Origin: JAHBWI01 sp035715525
GTDB taxonomy: Bacteria > Nitrospirota > Nitrospiria > Nitrospirales > Nitrospiraceae
Length of the DNA stretch: 6,246 nucleotides
Assembly (NCBI GenBank): GCA_035715525.1
Contig: DASTLA010000196.1
Span: forward strand, 1-6,246
Direction: 5' to 3'
Both the position numbers and the translations under genes were made by a program. The notes under the pieces are model-generated. The model saw only the letters and a program-made list of their open reading frames with translations. It searched no databases and was not told where the DNA came from. Positions within the stretch are counted from its first letter, which is position 1. Each line of letters opens with the position of its first letter. Positions 5,162 through 6,246 of the stretch are shown piece by piece.

Positions 5162-5680
5162 TCAACGGGGCGATGCGGCTGAAAGCTGCTGCAGAATATG
5201 TTCGGCCACGTCCGTGACGGACCGCCCTTCTGTCGGGATCACATGATCCGCCGCGGCTTGATACTTGGGACTTCGCTCGGCCAGCACTTCGCGGATCTCC
5301 TCCGTAAAAGACTTAGTGCCGGTAAGTGAAGGTCGTTGTGTGTCGCCGCCGATGCGCTTGGTGATGGTGTCCACCCCGGCGGTGAGCCAGAACAAAACGC
5401 CGTTTTTCCGAAATGCCTCGACGTTCTCCGCTCTGAGGATCGCCCCGCCCCCGGTGTCGATGATTAGTTGATCGCGGCCCGCATAATCATGGCAGACGGC
5501 GGACTCCAGATCGCGGAAATACTCCCAGCCGAACTGCTTGACGACTTCCGGAATCGAAAGTCCGGCCCGCTTGACGACTTCAGCATCCGTCGAAATGAGC
5601 ACACGTCCCAGACGCCGCGCGAGCAGGCGGCCCACCGTACTTTTCCCCGTCCCGCGGTATCCGATCAACACCAGATTCAC
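5162..5680 (-). CDS. aroK: Shikimate kinase
   Basis: 172 residues, the usual length. It phosphorylates shikimate at the 3-hydroxyl with ATP, the fifth step of the chorismate pathway, in the cytosol. The P-loop is GYRGTGKST at 7-15. Shikimate-contact residues are Asp32 (in STDAE), Arg56 (in YFRDLE) and the GGG at 77-79; the lid arginine is Arg116 (in QRPSLTG), and Arg136 lies in ERSPKY. All family key positions are therefore present. The start GTG 5680 puts the P-loop at residue 7 as expected, though its ribosome site (GGGTGG) is weak. The gene begins 21 nt after the aroE stop on the same strand, so the two are probably one operon and translation may be partly coupled. aroK rather than aroL is only the default name. 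Confidence 0.96.
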   Translation of the reverse strand: MNLVLIGYRGTGKSTVGRLLARRLGRVLISTDAEVVKRAGLSIPEVVKQFGWEYFRDLESAVCHDYAGRDQLIIDTGGGAILRAENVEAFRKNGVLFWLTAGVDTITKRIGGDTQRPSLTGTKSFTEEIREVLAERSPKYQAAADHVIPTEGRSVTDVAEHILQQLSAASPR

Positions 5681-5701
5681 ACGCCACCCGTTCTCAACCC
5701 G

Positions 5702-6246
5702 TCACTGAAACCGAGACTCCAATACCGTCCGCATGACGTCGATCGGTGCCGGACGATTGACCCAAAGCTCGAACTGTTGCGCCGCCTGGTTCAGAAACAT
5801 CTCCAATCCCTGAATGGTCCGACATCCCGCGGCCTTAGCGTCCAGCATCAATTTGGTGTCCCGCGGGTTATACACGACGTCCATGACGGTCAATTCGGGC
5901 CGCAACAGATTGGGCGGCACACAGGATTCGTCCCCCTTGGGAAACATGCCGACGGGAGTACAGTGGATCAGGGTCCGTACGTGAGGGATCCAATAGCGCA
6001 GCATATCGAGGCTCAGCGTTGCATCTTCGACCGGAATGGCAGTCTTGGCCCTCAGATCTTTGACCAATTTTTGCCGCTCGGCATCGTCTACCCCGAGGAT
6101 CGTCAATCCCGGGATGTTCGACCCGGTGACAAGGGCGAAGGCAACGGCCCGGGCGGCACCGCCGGATCCCAAGAGGAGCACCCGCTGCCCTTCGAGCAGC
6201 GCCCCTCCTTCCCTGAGTGCTTGCAGCGCACCGGAAGCATCGGTGT
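5702..6246 (-). CDS. aroE: Shikimate dehydrogenase (5' end outside window)
   Basis: The last 180 codons of aroE; the N-terminal catalytic part with the active-site lysine lies beyond the right edge. The enzyme reduces 3-dehydroshikimate to shikimate, one step before aroK. The fragment starts at TDAxG, the end of the NTD motif with the catalytic Asp. Then come the dinucleotide loop GSGGAARA (about 26-33), CTPVGM (95-100), DVVYNP (122-127) and GLEMFLNQAAQQFELW (146-161), whose Gln is the substrate contact. A GTG at 6181 could look like a start, but the frame continues upstream with family sequence, so it is internal. After the second Rossmann strand the usual NRT motif, which grips the NADP phosphate, is replaced by GVDDAE, raising doubt about cofactor choice. 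A fusion with a further upstream domain cannot be excluded. Confidence 0.94.
   Translation of the reverse strand, partial: TDASGALQALREGGALLEGQRVLLLGSGGAARAVAFALVTGSNIPGLTILGVDDAERQKLVKDLRAKTAIPVEDATLSLDMLRYWIPHVRTLIHCTPVGMFPKGDESCVPPNLLRPELTVMDVVYNPRDTKLMLDAKAAGCRTIQGLEMFLNQAAQQFELWVNRPAPIDVMRTVLESRFQ

Noticed and set aside
4822..5217. 131-codon plus-strand ORF across the RRM leader
   Set aside because: It overlaps the RRM gene antisense and runs into aroK; there is no domain, and its composition looks like shadow translation.
6179..6181. GTG 6181 as the aroE start codon
   Set aside because: The frame continues upstream to the window edge with family sequence (TDAxG and following helix), so the codon is internal.

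Overview
The window is about 6.2 kb of compact, moderately GC-rich bacterial chromosome. A Pal lipoprotein implies a Gram-negative (diderm) cell. The Pal C-terminus (two cysteines just before an NRRGH block), the two stand-alone PilZ proteins and the short gly-rich RRM protein fit Nitrospira or another Nitrospirota, but this is inference from recalled family features, not a search result. No mobile element, CRISPR array, toxin or phage gene is visible.

Layout. Positions 33-353 (-): a small PilZ (c-di-GMP receptor) protein. Positions 628-643 (+): a textbook sigma-54 promoter reading right into a three-gene micro-operon: a 33-residue one-helix membrane protein (701-802), a 72-residue one-helix membrane protein (810-1028) and a second PilZ protein (1085-1444). 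Then, all on the minus strand: a DUF3422 membrane-anchored protein (ending at 1532), preceded by one or two very small ORFs (2967-3134 and possibly 3131-3220); pal (3345-4100); tRNA-Arg(UCG) (4489-4565); an RRM RNA-binding protein (4627-4947); aroK (5162-5680); and the 3' part of aroE (5702 to the window edge).

How the genes work together. aroE and aroK are adjacent and catalyse consecutive steps of the shikimate pathway (dehydroshikimate to shikimate to shikimate-3-phosphate). Pal ties the outer membrane to peptidoglycan. The left third looks like a c-di-GMP response module: two related PilZ proteins on opposite strands, one expressed with two tiny inner-membrane proteins from a sigma-54 promoter and hence needing an NtrC-type activator. 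The functions of the tiny proteins and of DUF3422 are unknown.

The strongest candidate for something undescribed is this sigma-54-driven micro-operon. The rest is ordinary housekeeping sequence with some small-ORF and start-site questions.
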